A DNA stretch of 64,000 bases from Calothrix sp. HK-06 (GTDB lineage: Bacteria; Cyanobacteriota; Cyanobacteriia; Cyanobacteriales; Nostocaceae): positions 1-64,000 of the forward strand of contig NZ_MRCD01000004.1 of the NCBI RefSeq assembly GCF_001904745.1, read 5' to 3'. This document shows positions 9,901 to 18,233 of the stretch, piece after piece (positions within the stretch are counted from its first letter, which is position 1; each line of letters starts with the position of its first letter). The position numbers and the translations under genes were made by a program. Under the pieces are notes generated by a model. It made no database searches and was not told the origin of the DNA. It was given only the letters and a program-made list of their open reading frames with translations.

Positions 9901-12168
9901 ATTAACTAACTTTTGCATTATTTTTTTACGAATGCTACTATTAGTTACTTCGACCTGAGTTAGAACATCACCAGCAAATAGTAAATCTTTTAATTTTACT
10001 TCTAACTTACTTGTTTCTGATTTATATGGTAAATTAGACCAAACTAGAATAGCTTCCTGAGATGAAGCATTTTTAATTCTTATATCGCCACCTTGAAGTG
10101 TTGGCTCGTAAGTGTCAAGTTTACTAAACAGTTTCTTTAGTAATTTATCAACTTGGGCGTTAAAATGTATTCCGTAATAGCCTAAAGCTAACAATATTGG
10201 TTCATTCCAACGTGGCTCGTAGAAGTGTTCGTCAATTAGGCTTAAGATTTCACTTTGGTCGTTATCTGCTATGTAACGCGCGGCAAAATATTCTTCAAAT
10301 GTTAGGTGCATAAAGCCGTAAACCCCAGGCGCCCTTTCAACAAACAGCCCAGTAGTTTCCCGCACTTTCCGGAGAAATTCTTCTACTGCTTGTCGCACGC
10401 TTTCTGTGTCTGGCTCAATATCGTTTAGTTCTGCTAGTTTTTCCGCTAGCTGTTCTTCTACTTCTGCTTGAGTTACTAACCCTGATGGTTTTTCTTCGTG
10501 CATCCAATAAGCTAGCGGCGCCAGTAGTCTCACTACTTCGGTTTCTTTAAGCACTACCGTTGGTGCATCGGGTAGTTTCTTACTTAACTGCCAATCTTCT
10601 ATTAATGTCTTTACTGCTAAGGCATAAAGTTCTACTCTACGATTTGGCAAACGGGCGCCATTGCGGTGTATCAATGCCAATATTGTTACTAACAAAGGGT
10701 TTGCTGTCAGGCGTTTAACACCTTCGTTATCTTGTATTGCTTCTAAAATTTCCCTTGTTTGATCATCTCCTGCTGTTTGCCATTGCTCCTCAGTAGCTTC
10801 GGGTTGCTGTGCTTTTTCAACCGCGCGACACCAGCGATGCAGAAATTTTTCTACTTCTTCGCTGTCCATATCCTCTATGGTGAATTCAGCAAAGCGACTG
10901 CTTAGTTGCACGTCACGGTAGCCAGCAATACGGCTGGTAATGACAAATTTGTTACCTGCAAATTCATCAGCAAACTGGTTGATTCGCTCAACTATTTGCC
11001 TACGGCTCTCTTGGTCAAATACTTCGTCTAAGCCATCAAGTAGCATTAAGCATTGCCCTTGCTGCATTGTTTCTAATATTCGTGCTATTACCTCAGCTTC
11101 GGTGTGGTACTGACGTAAATAATCTAGCAAGGTCAAATTTGGTTGTTTGTCTAATCGTTCCGCATAATCAGCTATACGAAAGAAAACGGGCAACAGCGTT
11201 TTACCTAGTTCTTGCTGTTCGCTACCTATAACTATTTCCTGACTGTCACGTTTAGCAATGGCAAAATGCAATGCGAGATAACGCAGTAGTGTTGTTTTGC
11301 CTGCACCTGGCGCCCCCAAAATTACGCTGTACTGGTTTTGCCGTACTGCTTCAGATAAGTCAAGCTTTTGCGTAATAGTTTTTGTAGTGCTAGAAAAAGA
11401 TGATTCGAGAATAACAGGTTCGTCGTAGTAGCAAGGTTCATCTAAGTCATGGGGGCTAGAGCTTCCAATTGTTAGCCTTTGCGTATAATTACTTAATTCG
11501 TGTCGCTCGATTTCTACTACTTCTTGGCGCCTAACTGCTTGTAGGGAAACATAAATTTGGTCGAGAAAAATATCGACTTGGCGCTGCACTTGCATTACAC
11601 CACTAATTTTTAAATACGAGTTTTCAGCAATTAGCCGCTCTAGATAAGAATAAAGTAGCGGATTTAAAACAGGACGTGTACTAAAGGTTACTACTTTGTT
11701 TCGCCAATCCCAAAAATCAGGCGCCCGGTTGCTAAATTCTTCTAAAAATCCAGATTTATTCAGCCAAAAAATAATTACTATATCCCGGTTAAATATAGAT
11801 TCTCTACCCAAATTTAACTGTTTCATCTCACGCACTAGGCGAGGTAACGGCAGTTGGTCTATTCCAAATGCCATAATCAACTTGCGACTAGCTTCTTGCT
11901 GTATATTTGCTTGATTATCTAAGCTGTAGAGAAAATTATATAGAGAATTATCGCTGTAGAAAAAGTTGTGAATTTGAAAATTTTCGTCACAGCCCGATAA
12001 TAAAGTTTTGAACTGCTCCACCACTGGATGTTGAGGACTACTATCTGGGGCTATTGCAAAAATAATAGTGGCGCCATCAGATAGTTCTAAAGTGGTGACT
12101 AATTTATCTAGCTCTGTGTCGTCAGTTTCGCTTAGATAATTGTTTGACTCGTGGGGAGCAGTTGTCAT
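6901..12168 (-). CDS. NACHT NTPase with TPR array (bacterial NLR-like)
   Basis: The 1755-residue protein has three parts. The N-terminal about 240 residues carry a domain with APDFWDWRN that I associate with bacterial NACHT/STAND proteins. The NACHT NTPase has Walker A GAPGAGKTTLL (about 285-295), Walker B LMLLDGLDEV (about 374-383) and the ITSRIAGYRD sensor segment. After a helical region comes a long TPR array, including six near-identical 80-residue double-TPR units (about 1036-1515). Such architectures are NTP-driven oligomerising switches, and several bacterial NACHT proteins are antiphage effectors or sensors. No nuclease, TIR or protease effector domain is recognisable. It lies 92 bases downstream of an ATPase gene on the same strand, suggesting a two-protein system. 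The defence role is inference. Confidence 0.9.
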   Translation of the reverse strand: MTTAPHESNNYLSETDDTELDKLVTTLELSDGATIIFAIAPDSSPQHPVVEQFKTLLSGCDENFQIHNFFYSDNSLYNFLYSLDNQANIQQEASRKLIMAFGIDQLPLPRLVREMKQLNLGRESIFNRDIVIIFWLNKSGFLEEFSNRAPDFWDWRNKVVTFSTRPVLNPLLYSYLERLIAENSYLKISGVMQVQRQVDIFLDQIYVSLQAVRRQEVVEIERHELSNYTQRLTIGSSSPHDLDEPCYYDEPVILESSFSSTTKTITQKLDLSEAVRQNQYSVILGAPGAGKTTLLRYLALHFAIAKRDSQEIVIGSEQQELGKTLLPVFFRIADYAERLDKQPNLTLLDYLRQYHTEAEVIARILETMQQGQCLMLLDGLDEVFDQESRRQIVERINQFADEFAGNKFVITSRIAGYRDVQLSSRFAEFTIEDMDSEEVEKFLHRWCRAVEKAQQPEATEEQWQTAGDDQTREILEAIQDNEGVKRLTANPLLVTILALIHRNGARLPNRRVELYALAVKTLIEDWQLSKKLPDAPTVVLKETEVVRLLAPLAYWMHEEKPSGLVTQAEVEEQLAEKLAELNDIEPDTESVRQAVEEFLRKVRETTGLFVERAPGVYGFMHLTFEEYFAARYIADNDQSEILSLIDEHFYEPRWNEPILLALGYYGIHFNAQVDKLLKKLFSKLDTYEPTLQGGDIRIKNASSQEAILVWSNLPYKSETSKLEVKLKDLLFAGDVLTQVEVTNSSIRKKIMQKLVNTLICLDTDFKNDLVKKILRLLRRIESFTQKGEVKLLFQQIANDLTLSEEKRYMAQFASLYIACGKADIELVNYVTNIINNIEPTLFVFILSFVAELGNEIRPALENCLQNHSYEQDSQEKLKFLTAISFITKDKYQQAIAILEQLNEKVDIHFKSYIFWALNACYCINNSEFHIADNYYQKCFAKLAIFSQPSGLRTLWLYRGIYCGSYGIYKQSIEYLNQALAIEKELGNLEYEASILGYIGKAYKEWSEFEQAISHYQQSRHLYEQLELETDVANQWGWISDCYKDWGKYEQAIESRQNYLQIYQRLDNQSNVANAYSQLGRIYQAWGKYEQALSHYQQSRRLYEQLELEKHVANQWGWISDCYKDWGKYEQAIESQQNYLRIYQRLDNQPNVASAYWQLGRIYQAWGRYEQAIFHYQQSRHLYEQLELETDVANLLGWISNCYRDWGKYEQAIESRQNYLQIYQRLDNQPNIAFAYSRLGYIYQAWCKYEQAISYYQQSRDLYEQLQLETDVADLSGWISICYRDCGKYEQAIESRQNYLKIYQRLDNQLNVANAYSHLGRIYQAWGKYEQAIYYYQQARDIYKQLNREQDVVYLWGLISECYRDWGKYEQAIECLQNCLQMNQRLDNHLDIAFAHLQLGCVYQAWGKYEQAISYYQQSRDIYKQLNREQGVANQWGWMSNCYRNWGKYEQAIECLQNCLQINQRLDNQPGVARAYSAIGHIYQEWDKYEQAISYYQQSSQLYEQLGRELDVANQLYKLADYYLNLKDYNKAIDYYKQSCDLHFSLGDNKSVAIRYRRLAYTQGLLARNLEDTTQAFNLLAQAEQNIYKAMQMNTAGAYTKNLAYDYIALSLLISERLRLLPNNDSSLQEQIAQFEQNYNIGLSYFDELGQTVDKAEEVLDIAHAYLEVGALENLEFAEQLAQESLHVFQEYNRRKLEASAFKLMGEIYLKRRERNQDNAEAIATQFLTESLRIYRALDLQEKASEVEKLLYTSGE
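7624..9063. repeat. Six 240-bp tandem repeats inside the NACHT-TPR gene
   Basis: The segment repeats with an exact 240-base period. The landmark GATATCCA-type octamer recurs at the same phase about every 240 bases from 9060 down to 7860 (degenerate in the last units). Each unit encodes 80 residues, two TPRs beginning GWISDCYKDWGKYEQAIES and containing QAWGKYEQAISYYQQS. High nucleotide identity implies recent duplication or gene conversion. A half unit precedes the array at 9064-9183. Confidence 0.9.
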
Positions 12169-12227
12169 AGGTAAATATAATTATTGTTTGGTTATAAGAA
12201 TTTAGGCGCCCTGTTGATTTGGGTAGT

Positions 12228-12262
12228 AAGATTCCCGACTTCTTCAAGAAGTCGGGAATCTT
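12228..12262. repeat. 17-bp perfect inverted repeat between the ATPase and NACHT genes
   Basis: AAGATTCCCGACTTCTT and its exact reverse complement flank one base. The hairpin overlaps the stop codon of the upstream ATPase gene. Similar CCCGACTT hairpins are common between genes of filamentous cyanobacteria (a related one is at 46181-46207). It could attenuate read-through from the ATPase into the NACHT gene. Confidence 0.75.
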
Positions 12263-13547
12263 AACTAGCTTTCCAACGTTTTAAATCTTCGGCAAGAATA
12301 GGGTTAACATCAAACCAGTGATTGCGACGCTCATCGTAGTAGCCTAGAACAAACTTGTTTTGTAATAATTCGTCACATATTACAAAATCTCCTCTACCTG
12401 GTAAGTTGTGGGTTTTGGTATTGAGTTTGCCTGTACGATGTATTTCTTCCATTGCAGGATAATGATAGTCGCTTAGAGTGTAGTCTTTACGGATTTCTTG
12501 TACTGCTTCAAATGCTGTGTCTAAATCTACTAATATTAGTTTTTTTCTTAAAGATACTTCACACGAAGCGCGCGCTAATCGTATCAAGTCACGGATAACA
12601 CCACCGCTTTTTTCACATATTAATTCTAGTGCATCAGGATTAAACAAACCTTTGTAACTATTGCCTAGTCGTGCAAGTCGCTTATTAATGATGCTGATTA
12701 AAATATCTCTACCCGAAGAGTGAGCATTGAGAGTAGGGTGAGAGTTGGCATCGCATTCAAAAACTGGCGGGTTTGTTAAATCTAGGCATTTTTGAAAGCT
12801 TTCCATTGGTTGGCGGAAATTGGGTGAGTATCTGAGGGCAATGGGAATTGAATAAATAATATGACAGCTTAACTGAGTGAGTAGGGGACTGGAGAACATT
12901 TGCAAAGCTGTGACAAAATCGTGTCTATCTAACCCATCTACTATTACTACTAGCTTTTGCTCGCTTTTTTTCTCTGCGACTTCAACAATGGCGTTAACTC
13001 TTTCTATAATTTCGCTGAGAACTGGACGAATATTAACGGTTTTGGTAACTTTTTGATTTAAGCCTTGTTTTAAGATGAAACCAAGCTTTTCGATAAATTC
13101 TGGTAGTTTTAACCCTGCGTCAGTAGCTTCTTCGTCTTGTAATACTACTGTTTTGAGGCTTTCTCCAAGATTTTGTAACAGTTCGTCTTTTAAACCCCAG
13201 TTTGATTGCAGGACTGTTTCAAAAATTTTTACACCGATTAAAACTACTACTTCGGCGTAGCCAATGTTGTAACGGTCTAGTGCTGTTTCTGTATCAACCC
13301 AGATTACTGTGTAGTCTGGATTTAGTTGTTGTTGCAGCCAGCGTAATTCAGTAGTTTTACCACCTCCTCTATGACCTGCTAGTAAAAATTTTGCTGGGTC
13401 GTCTTCCATTTCTAGCGAGGTAATAAGGCTGTCTACTGGACTATTCGCGCGCTGTACGTAAAAGTCTCGTAGGTCTTCAGGTTTGTTTAATGGTTCTTCT
13501 GGCTTGAATAATTGGTAAGCAGGTTTCCAAAATTTTGTATTGCTCAT
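12261..13547 (-). CDS. P-loop ATPase paired with NACHT-TPR protein
   Basis: This 428-residue protein has Walker A AGHRGGGKTTEL (about 57-68), Walker B KLVVIVDGLDR (about 198-208) and a following arginine-rich region (GGVIRDLIRLARASCEVSLRK), ending with a small winged-helix-like tail (YDERRNHWFDVNP). It belongs to the AAA/STAND-like P-loop ATPases but I cannot name a precise family. It lies directly upstream of the NACHT-TPR gene on the same strand, so the two are probably co-expressed. A role as sensor, adaptor or remodeller of the NACHT protein is inference. An alternative is an unrelated housekeeping ATPase, less likely given the spacing. Confidence 0.8.
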   Translation of the reverse strand: MSNTKFWKPAYQLFKPEEPLNKPEDLRDFYVQRANSPVDSLITSLEMEDDPAKFLLAGHRGGGKTTELRWLQQQLNPDYTVIWVDTETALDRYNIGYAEVVVLIGVKIFETVLQSNWGLKDELLQNLGESLKTVVLQDEEATDAGLKLPEFIEKLGFILKQGLNQKVTKTVNIRPVLSEIIERVNAIVEVAEKKSEQKLVVIVDGLDRHDFVTALQMFSSPLLTQLSCHIIYSIPIALRYSPNFRQPMESFQKCLDLTNPPVFECDANSHPTLNAHSSGRDILISIINKRLARLGNSYKGLFNPDALELICEKSGGVIRDLIRLARASCEVSLRKKLILVDLDTAFEAVQEIRKDYTLSDYHYPAMEEIHRTGKLNTKTHNLPGRGDFVICDELLQNKFVLGYYDERRNHWFDVNPILAEDLKRWKAS

Positions 13548-13654
13548 TGCCAGATAACCTCAATTTTGTTTTATGTCAAAACAATTAGATTTAAGTATAA
13601 CTAAGGTTGTTCCGGCGATGGATTATACAAATTTTAATAAATTATCAGCTAACT

Positions 13655-13727
13655 CTTGTGGGATGGGCATCCTTGCCCGTCCCTTAAAATGTATATTAAT
13701 TAACAGGCAGGGATGCCTGTTCCACAA
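13655..13727. repeat. Pair of dispersed hairpin repeats, inverted
   Basis: Two members of the GGGCATCCTTGCCCG family face each other (TTGTGGGATGGGCATCC, then GGCAGGGATGCCTG and TCCACAAG). They occupy the 269-base gap between the ParR-like and ATPase genes, a gap in which no gene is supported. Confidence 0.75.
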
Positions 13728-13816
13728 GAGAAAAAACAATACTCCTCAATACACATGTATTAAGGAGTGCGAAGAAAAGTATGAAATGATTCACCCTGTG
13801 TGGATATTTGCTTGAA

Positions 13817-14368
13817 CTAGAAATCATCAACAAGTAGACTCAAGCGGCTAATAACAGGGTCAACTTCAACAGGCGCCGGAGGAGGAGTGTTACTAGGTTT
13901 ATATACTTCTCCTCCTGTAGGTAGTGATTGGGTTGGGGCAACTTGAACGGTGACACCCTGTGTTACCATAATTGCCAGTTGTGCAACTTGTTGACTCAAT
14001 TGTATTAGCTGAGTTTCGACGGCATCAAGTCGATTAGCTTCTCTGGAATAATAGCGTCCTTCAAGGTCAGTAATTTGACGATGTAGGTCGGCGATTTCTG
14101 GTTCACCACCACCAGTACTACTAGGTAATGGCGGTGGTGTTGGTATTTGTGATGGTGATGACGACGGTAGTGCTTGTGTGGGTTTTTGGTTTGGGCGTAC
14201 CGATTCTGGTACGCACAAAGCTTGCCACAACGCTTCTTTACAAAGGTCGCTAAACGACTTATCAGGGTCTTTTTCCAAATGGCTTTCGACTAGCGCAAGC
14301 AAACTTTCGTCCGCAACCCCCGGATTAAATGTGACTGATTTAACTACTTTTTTTGACCATTGGAACAT
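13817..14368 (-). CDS. ParR-like ribbon-helix-helix partner of ParM (putative)
   Basis: The 183-residue protein begins with a segment that fits a ribbon-helix-helix fold: a short strand VVKSVTFNPG, a helix ESLLALVESHLEKDP, then SFSDLCKEALWQAL. A Pro/Ser-rich linker follows, then a coiled coil (LHRQITDLEGRYYSREAN to VETQLIQLSQQVAQLA) and a disordered tail. It starts five bases after the stop of the ParM-like gene. RHH-fold ParR proteins bind centromere repeats and cap ParM filaments, so the order and fold support a segregation partner. Sequence identity to known ParR proteins has not been tested. Confidence 0.65.
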   Translation of the reverse strand: MFQWSKKVVKSVTFNPGVADESLLALVESHLEKDPDKSFSDLCKEALWQALCVPESVRPNQKPTQALPSSSPSQIPTPPPLPSSTGGGEPEIADLHRQITDLEGRYYSREANRLDAVETQLIQLSQQVAQLAIMVTQGVTVQVAPTQSLPTGGEVYKPSNTPPPAPVEVDPVISRLSLLVDDF

Positions 14369-14373
14369 TTCTT

Positions 14374-15564
14374 TTAAGCCTTAGCGGGACGATTGGATAG
14401 CTGTGCCTCTCCATAAATATACTGTCCCAAAGCGTTAGCTTGCCGCGATGGTGCAGCTAAATGAGCGTTAATTTTTGCTTCTTTGAGTAAACGTTGCATG
14501 TCATCCCAGAAAAATTCGCCGCCACCACCAGTGAGAATTACGTCTGTAACCCGTTCTGGCAACCATGCTAATACACGATTACAAATTTCACGAGAGAACA
14601 TCTCGGTCAGATTTGGTAGGAAATCATCTAAGTTTGCTGGTTTGCTGGCGCCACGTGGACGGTAGAAGCGGTCACCTTTTGGACGGTTTACAGCAGCGAT
14701 TAAAGATAATGATTGTGCGTCAGAACCTTCGATTTCAGCGGCAACTAGTTCGTAGAATTTGTTCATACCAAATTCTTCGCTCTTGGAAGCTCCACGTGCG
14801 AAGCGGAAGTTATCAACCATTAAACAGTCGATTGTTTGGTGGCCAATGTCAACGATGGCAACTGAAACTTTTGTAAAGTCAGGAGTTCCGGGGCCTTTTT
14901 TAGGTTGTGCTTCACACCATAGCAAGCTGCCGTAACCTTCGGGCATTATCCAAACCTTGGTGACGTTGAGTTCTACTGTCTCACCACGGAAGTTCATTAC
15001 GTGTGGTCCGCTGATTTGACTCATCAACTGACTTTTTTCACGTTCAAATTGCTCTTGGGAATGATAGGGCAAACTCAGTACTACAGAAATTTCGTCTCTT
15101 AGTTTGAAGTAACCTGCACAAGCTAATACTTTTGCAAGTGCGTCTTCTACTTTCGATTGACCGACACCTAAGTTAGCTCCAAAGTCAGCAGCTAATTGAC
15201 CAATTGCGTAACCACTACCTTGAAACTCCATCCACAAGTCCATCAAAGGGTCGGTAGCACGTGCTTCAAATACTCCACCACGTACTTCTTCCATCGTCAT
15301 TTTTTTGACGTTGGCAGGAATAAATAATACGCTGTTTGGCTCGCGACTGACGGAGGTTTTTGTGGAAGTTCTACCTAAGTCAACGCTAAGTATATTTTTG
15401 CCTGAGCTATTTCCAGTTGGTCTTGGCGCCACTCCTGGGTTTGCTGCCATTGGATTTGTACCAATGGGATTTGCAGTCACTGGGGTGCGATTCATTGGAA
15501 TTGAGGCAGCGTTCATTGGAGTTGCTGCGCTAATTGGTGTTGTATTGTTGGGTTGGTCTGTCAT
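14374..15564 (-). CDS. ParM/StbA-family actin-like ATPase
   Basis: After a low-complexity Asn/Pro/Thr-rich N-terminus (about 55 residues) the protein shows actin-fold motifs: phosphate-1 LSVDLGRTSTKTSV, phosphate-2 VAIVDIGHQTIDCL, and the adenosine motif VILTGGGGEFFW. Total length is 396. ParM-type proteins form ATP-dependent filaments that push plasmid copies apart. Chromosomal homologues in filamentous cyanobacteria exist, but their cargo is unclear. The next gene encodes an RHH protein, as in parMR operons. The N-terminal extension with repeated NPxxAN-like elements is unusual and may be flexible. I see no obvious iteron array upstream. Confidence 0.85.
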   Translation of the reverse strand: MTDQPNNTTPISAATPMNAASIPMNRTPVTANPIGTNPMAANPGVAPRPTGNSSGKNILSVDLGRTSTKTSVSREPNSVLFIPANVKKMTMEEVRGGVFEARATDPLMDLWMEFQGSGYAIGQLAADFGANLGVGQSKVEDALAKVLACAGYFKLRDEISVVLSLPYHSQEQFEREKSQLMSQISGPHVMNFRGETVELNVTKVWIMPEGYGSLLWCEAQPKKGPGTPDFTKVSVAIVDIGHQTIDCLMVDNFRFARGASKSEEFGMNKFYELVAAEIEGSDAQSLSLIAAVNRPKGDRFYRPRGASKPANLDDFLPNLTEMFSREICNRVLAWLPERVTDVILTGGGGEFFWDDMQRLLKEAKINAHLAAPSRQANALGQYIYGEAQLSNRPAKA

Positions 15565-15808
15565 AAAGCTCCTAGTAATTACTTAGCTCTAACAAGTTAT
15601 CATGCTCTTATCGCAAAAAAACGAGTACTAGAAAACGCTGGTAACAAAAATTTTTACCTAAGTACAAATGTAGCTAGAGATACGTTAATAAACGTTTGCA
15701 TACTCGTTCTTGAACTCGAAGAAGTTACAAAAGGCACGTAATGTTTGAAATTATCGTTTCTTATGCTTGCTTTTATTGACGCGCATCAACAATCGCTCTA
15801 CTTTGCTG

Positions 15809-16475
15809 CTATCTTGGTCTTCGTTTTTGTTTGCGTTTAAACACCCACAAGCCAAATGCTAATACCAAAGCCACCAGCACAATTTTTGATACAGGGGCAA
15901 GGTACTTATCAAGTAACTCGTACTGTGTACAAGGACGCATATCCTGAGTATGTTAGCAAACATGTCCACAGTGCGCTACCCAATGTTGTATAAAATAAGA
16001 AAGATGGCAACGGCATGTTACCAATGCCCGCAGGAAATGAAATCAATGTTCGCACCCCTGGTACTAGGCACCCAATAAAGATAGCTTTACTACCTTGACG
16101 GTCAAACCATTCGATAGATTTGGTAATATCTTTACTTGACACGGTTATCCACTTGCCGTGTTCGTCTGCAAGTTTCTTCAGACGCTTTTCTCCAAGCATT
16201 TTACCTGGGTAGTACCAAACCAACCCACCCAATGTAGAACCAATTAAGCCAGCTAAAAAAACTCCTTCAATATTGAGTGGTTGTACGAATTGAGGTAACT
16301 TTCCTGAAGCTTGCGCTGCTGCAACTGCGACGGGGTTGGCTGTAGAACCTGCTAGGGGCATTATCAATTCCGATGGAATTGGTGGAAACAGGTTCTCTAA
16401 GAACATCATTAAAGCTATTCCATAACCCAAGGAATAGGCGATATTTATTACACTTGGTATTATCCAATCGAACAT
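15809..16475 (-). pseudogene. DedA-family membrane protein with C-terminal frameshift
   Basis: The main frame (188 residues) has the DedA signatures ENLFPPIPSELIMPLAG and GCLVPGVRTLISFPAG with several membrane segments, then ends abnormally at SLYTVRVT. The missing end is present in the next frame directly downstream: TQYELLDKYLAPVSKIV, then LVALVLAFGLWVFKRKQ and a basic tail to a stop at 15809. Joining the frames near 15940 gives about 220 residues, the normal DedA length. One extra base explains the break. DedA proteins are undecaprenyl-phosphate or lipid flippase relatives in the inner membrane. It is either a real mutation or a sequencing error; the first 188 residues alone would lack the last helix. 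Confidence 0.8.
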
Positions 16476-16715
16476 TGAGTTGATGGGTGTGAAACTTCTA
16501 GCCGTCTCGTTACATTATTACTTGAATAATTTTGCCCGATTATGGGGGCGCCTGCGCGTGTCGAATAGTTAAAATCTTAGCTTCCAATGTGATTAATAAA
16601 AATTAATACAATAGAAGCACGTAGTAAGTATAACAGCTAACTTAATTTATTAATCGTAGAAATTTGGTATAAATTTGAGGAGGGGGAATAGGCGCGCCAA
16701 TCCCCCAAAAGCTTC

Positions 16716-17804
16716 CTAAACAATAGGCGTTAATGATTGCCGGATATTAGAATGTTCTGATTCCCAATCTAATGGATTCCAATCACGCTCTTCAAGCGCC
16801 ATTTGCTCGATTAAACTAGCTAAACGTAAAGCTTTTAATGCTTGTTCTCCACCAACCGAAGGAGGATTGCCACCACGAACACAGTTGACGAAATGGTCTA
16901 ATTCCGCGCGTAAAGGCTCAATATTGCTAGTGTAAACTTTTTCAATTAAGCCATCTTGCTTGTAAAGTCCTTGTCGAAAATCGGTGTTTGGGTTAGCTCC
17001 TGTGTGTCGATGAATCAATATTTCGTTTTTAAGAAAATCTGCTTCAGTTAGTGAGTTTTGACAGTGAGCTAAGATATTGCGAGTTTTTCGATGCGTAATT
17101 TTACTTGCAGTCAGTGTAGCGACAACCCCGTTCGCAAATCCTAATGTCGCTGTCACATAATCTAAATAAATAGAGTCTGGACTACGAGTCCCATTCGCAG
17201 TTAACTTAACCACAGGCGCCGCTGCTAAATCAAGCAATAAATCAATGTCATGAATCATTAAATCCAAGACAACCGATACATCGTTAGCTCGATTCGAGTA
17301 AGGACTCATTCTGTGCGCTTCGAGAGCTAAAACTTTTTCGGTTTTCAGAACTTTACTCAATTCTTGAAAAACAGGGTTAAAGCGCTCAATGTGACCCACT
17401 TGCAAAATACATCCCGACTCAGCAGCAGCATTAACAAGCGATTCTGCTTCAGAAAGACTTGCAGCAATAGGCTTTTCGATTAAAACATGGACACCTGCTA
17501 ACAAACAACTAATACCGACGGCATAATGCATCCTTGTTGGCACTGCAATACAAACCGCATCGACAAGAGGTAGCAGGTCAGCATAATCTTCAAAAAAGCG
17601 AGCTTTGTACTTGCTTGCTGTTTCCAGTCCACGCTCAAAATTAATATCTGCCACTCCCACTAGTTCAACGTCTTTCATTGAACTAAAAACGCGGACGTGA
17701 TGTTGCCCCATGTTACCTACACCAATCACACCGACGCGGATAGGGCGTAGTGGGCTACGTTGTGTATATGGATTTGGTTCTGCCACTGACATGCTATCTT
17801 GCAC
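16716..17804 (-). CDS. Gfo/Idh/MocA-family NAD(P)-dependent oxidoreductase
   Basis: The N-terminal Rossmann fold shows RVGVIGVGNMGQHHVRVF, followed by VAVPTRMHY-type and VLIEKPIAA motifs of the family. The C-terminal half is the Gfo/Idh/MocA beta-sheet domain (VLDLMIHDIDLLL). Such enzymes oxidise or reduce sugars, inositol or related substrates; the actual substrate is not predictable. The GTG start is chosen because GAGGAG lies nine bases upstream (17814-17819). An upstream ATG would add 20 residues without a ribosome site. It is a single gene flanked by repeat-containing spacers. Confidence 0.88.
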   Translation of the reverse strand: MQDSMSVAEPNPYTQRSPLRPIRVGVIGVGNMGQHHVRVFSSMKDVELVGVADINFERGLETASKYKARFFEDYADLLPLVDAVCIAVPTRMHYAVGISCLLAGVHVLIEKPIAASLSEAESLVNAAAESGCILQVGHIERFNPVFQELSKVLKTEKVLALEAHRMSPYSNRANDVSVVLDLMIHDIDLLLDLAAAPVVKLTANGTRSPDSIYLDYVTATLGFANGVVATLTASKITHRKTRNILAHCQNSLTEADFLKNEILIHRHTGANPNTDFRQGLYKQDGLIEKVYTSNIEPLRAELDHFVNCVRGGNPPSVGGEQALKALRLASLIEQMALEERDWNPLDWESEHSNIRQSLTPIV

Positions 17805-17864
17805 TATTATTCTCTCCTCAACCACCAAATATAGAGATGCTACGGACATTGGCATATGATACAA

Positions 17865-18233
17865 AATACCAATAACGAGCCGTTTTAAACCATCCAGATG
17901 GTAACATGGAGGTTATATTTATGAAGAATTTCAAAGTTTGTTGTGAGTTCCCGTTACATGAGGTCTTATGCGCGCATTCCCTACACTATGGGATTCTACT
18001 TAGTTATTTTTTGTATATTTTGCACAAAATTCAATAAGTCTTCTCGCAAACTTTATATATTTTACTCCAAATACCGATTAGCCGGATTCATCTTATTACA
18101 GCGCAATTGCACCTTATCAGCAACAAAATAAAAATTATTTTTAAATTTAGAAACCGGGTTTCTTTTAACTAGAAATAAAACTGTATTCGTCGATACGTTT
18201 ACTATCAAAATTTTAACCCCATTACTTCCAACA
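17865..18233. other. Intergenic region without supported gene
   Basis: A short plus-strand open frame here has no recognisable motif or ribosome site and I do not call it. The AGAAACCGGGTTTCT hairpin repeat lies at 18149-18163, with a T-run on its plus-strand side. Confidence 0.5.
18149..18163. repeat. AGAAACCGGGTTTCT hairpin repeat
   Basis: A 15-base near-palindrome. A second identical copy is at 30823-30837, and a related, longer hairpin lies at 59824-59848. It belongs to a short hairpin family common in filamentous cyanobacteria. Confidence 0.7.

Noticed and set aside
17943-18131. Plus-strand 62-codon frame
   Set aside because: It has no recognisable motif or ribosome site and lies in an A+T-rich spacer.
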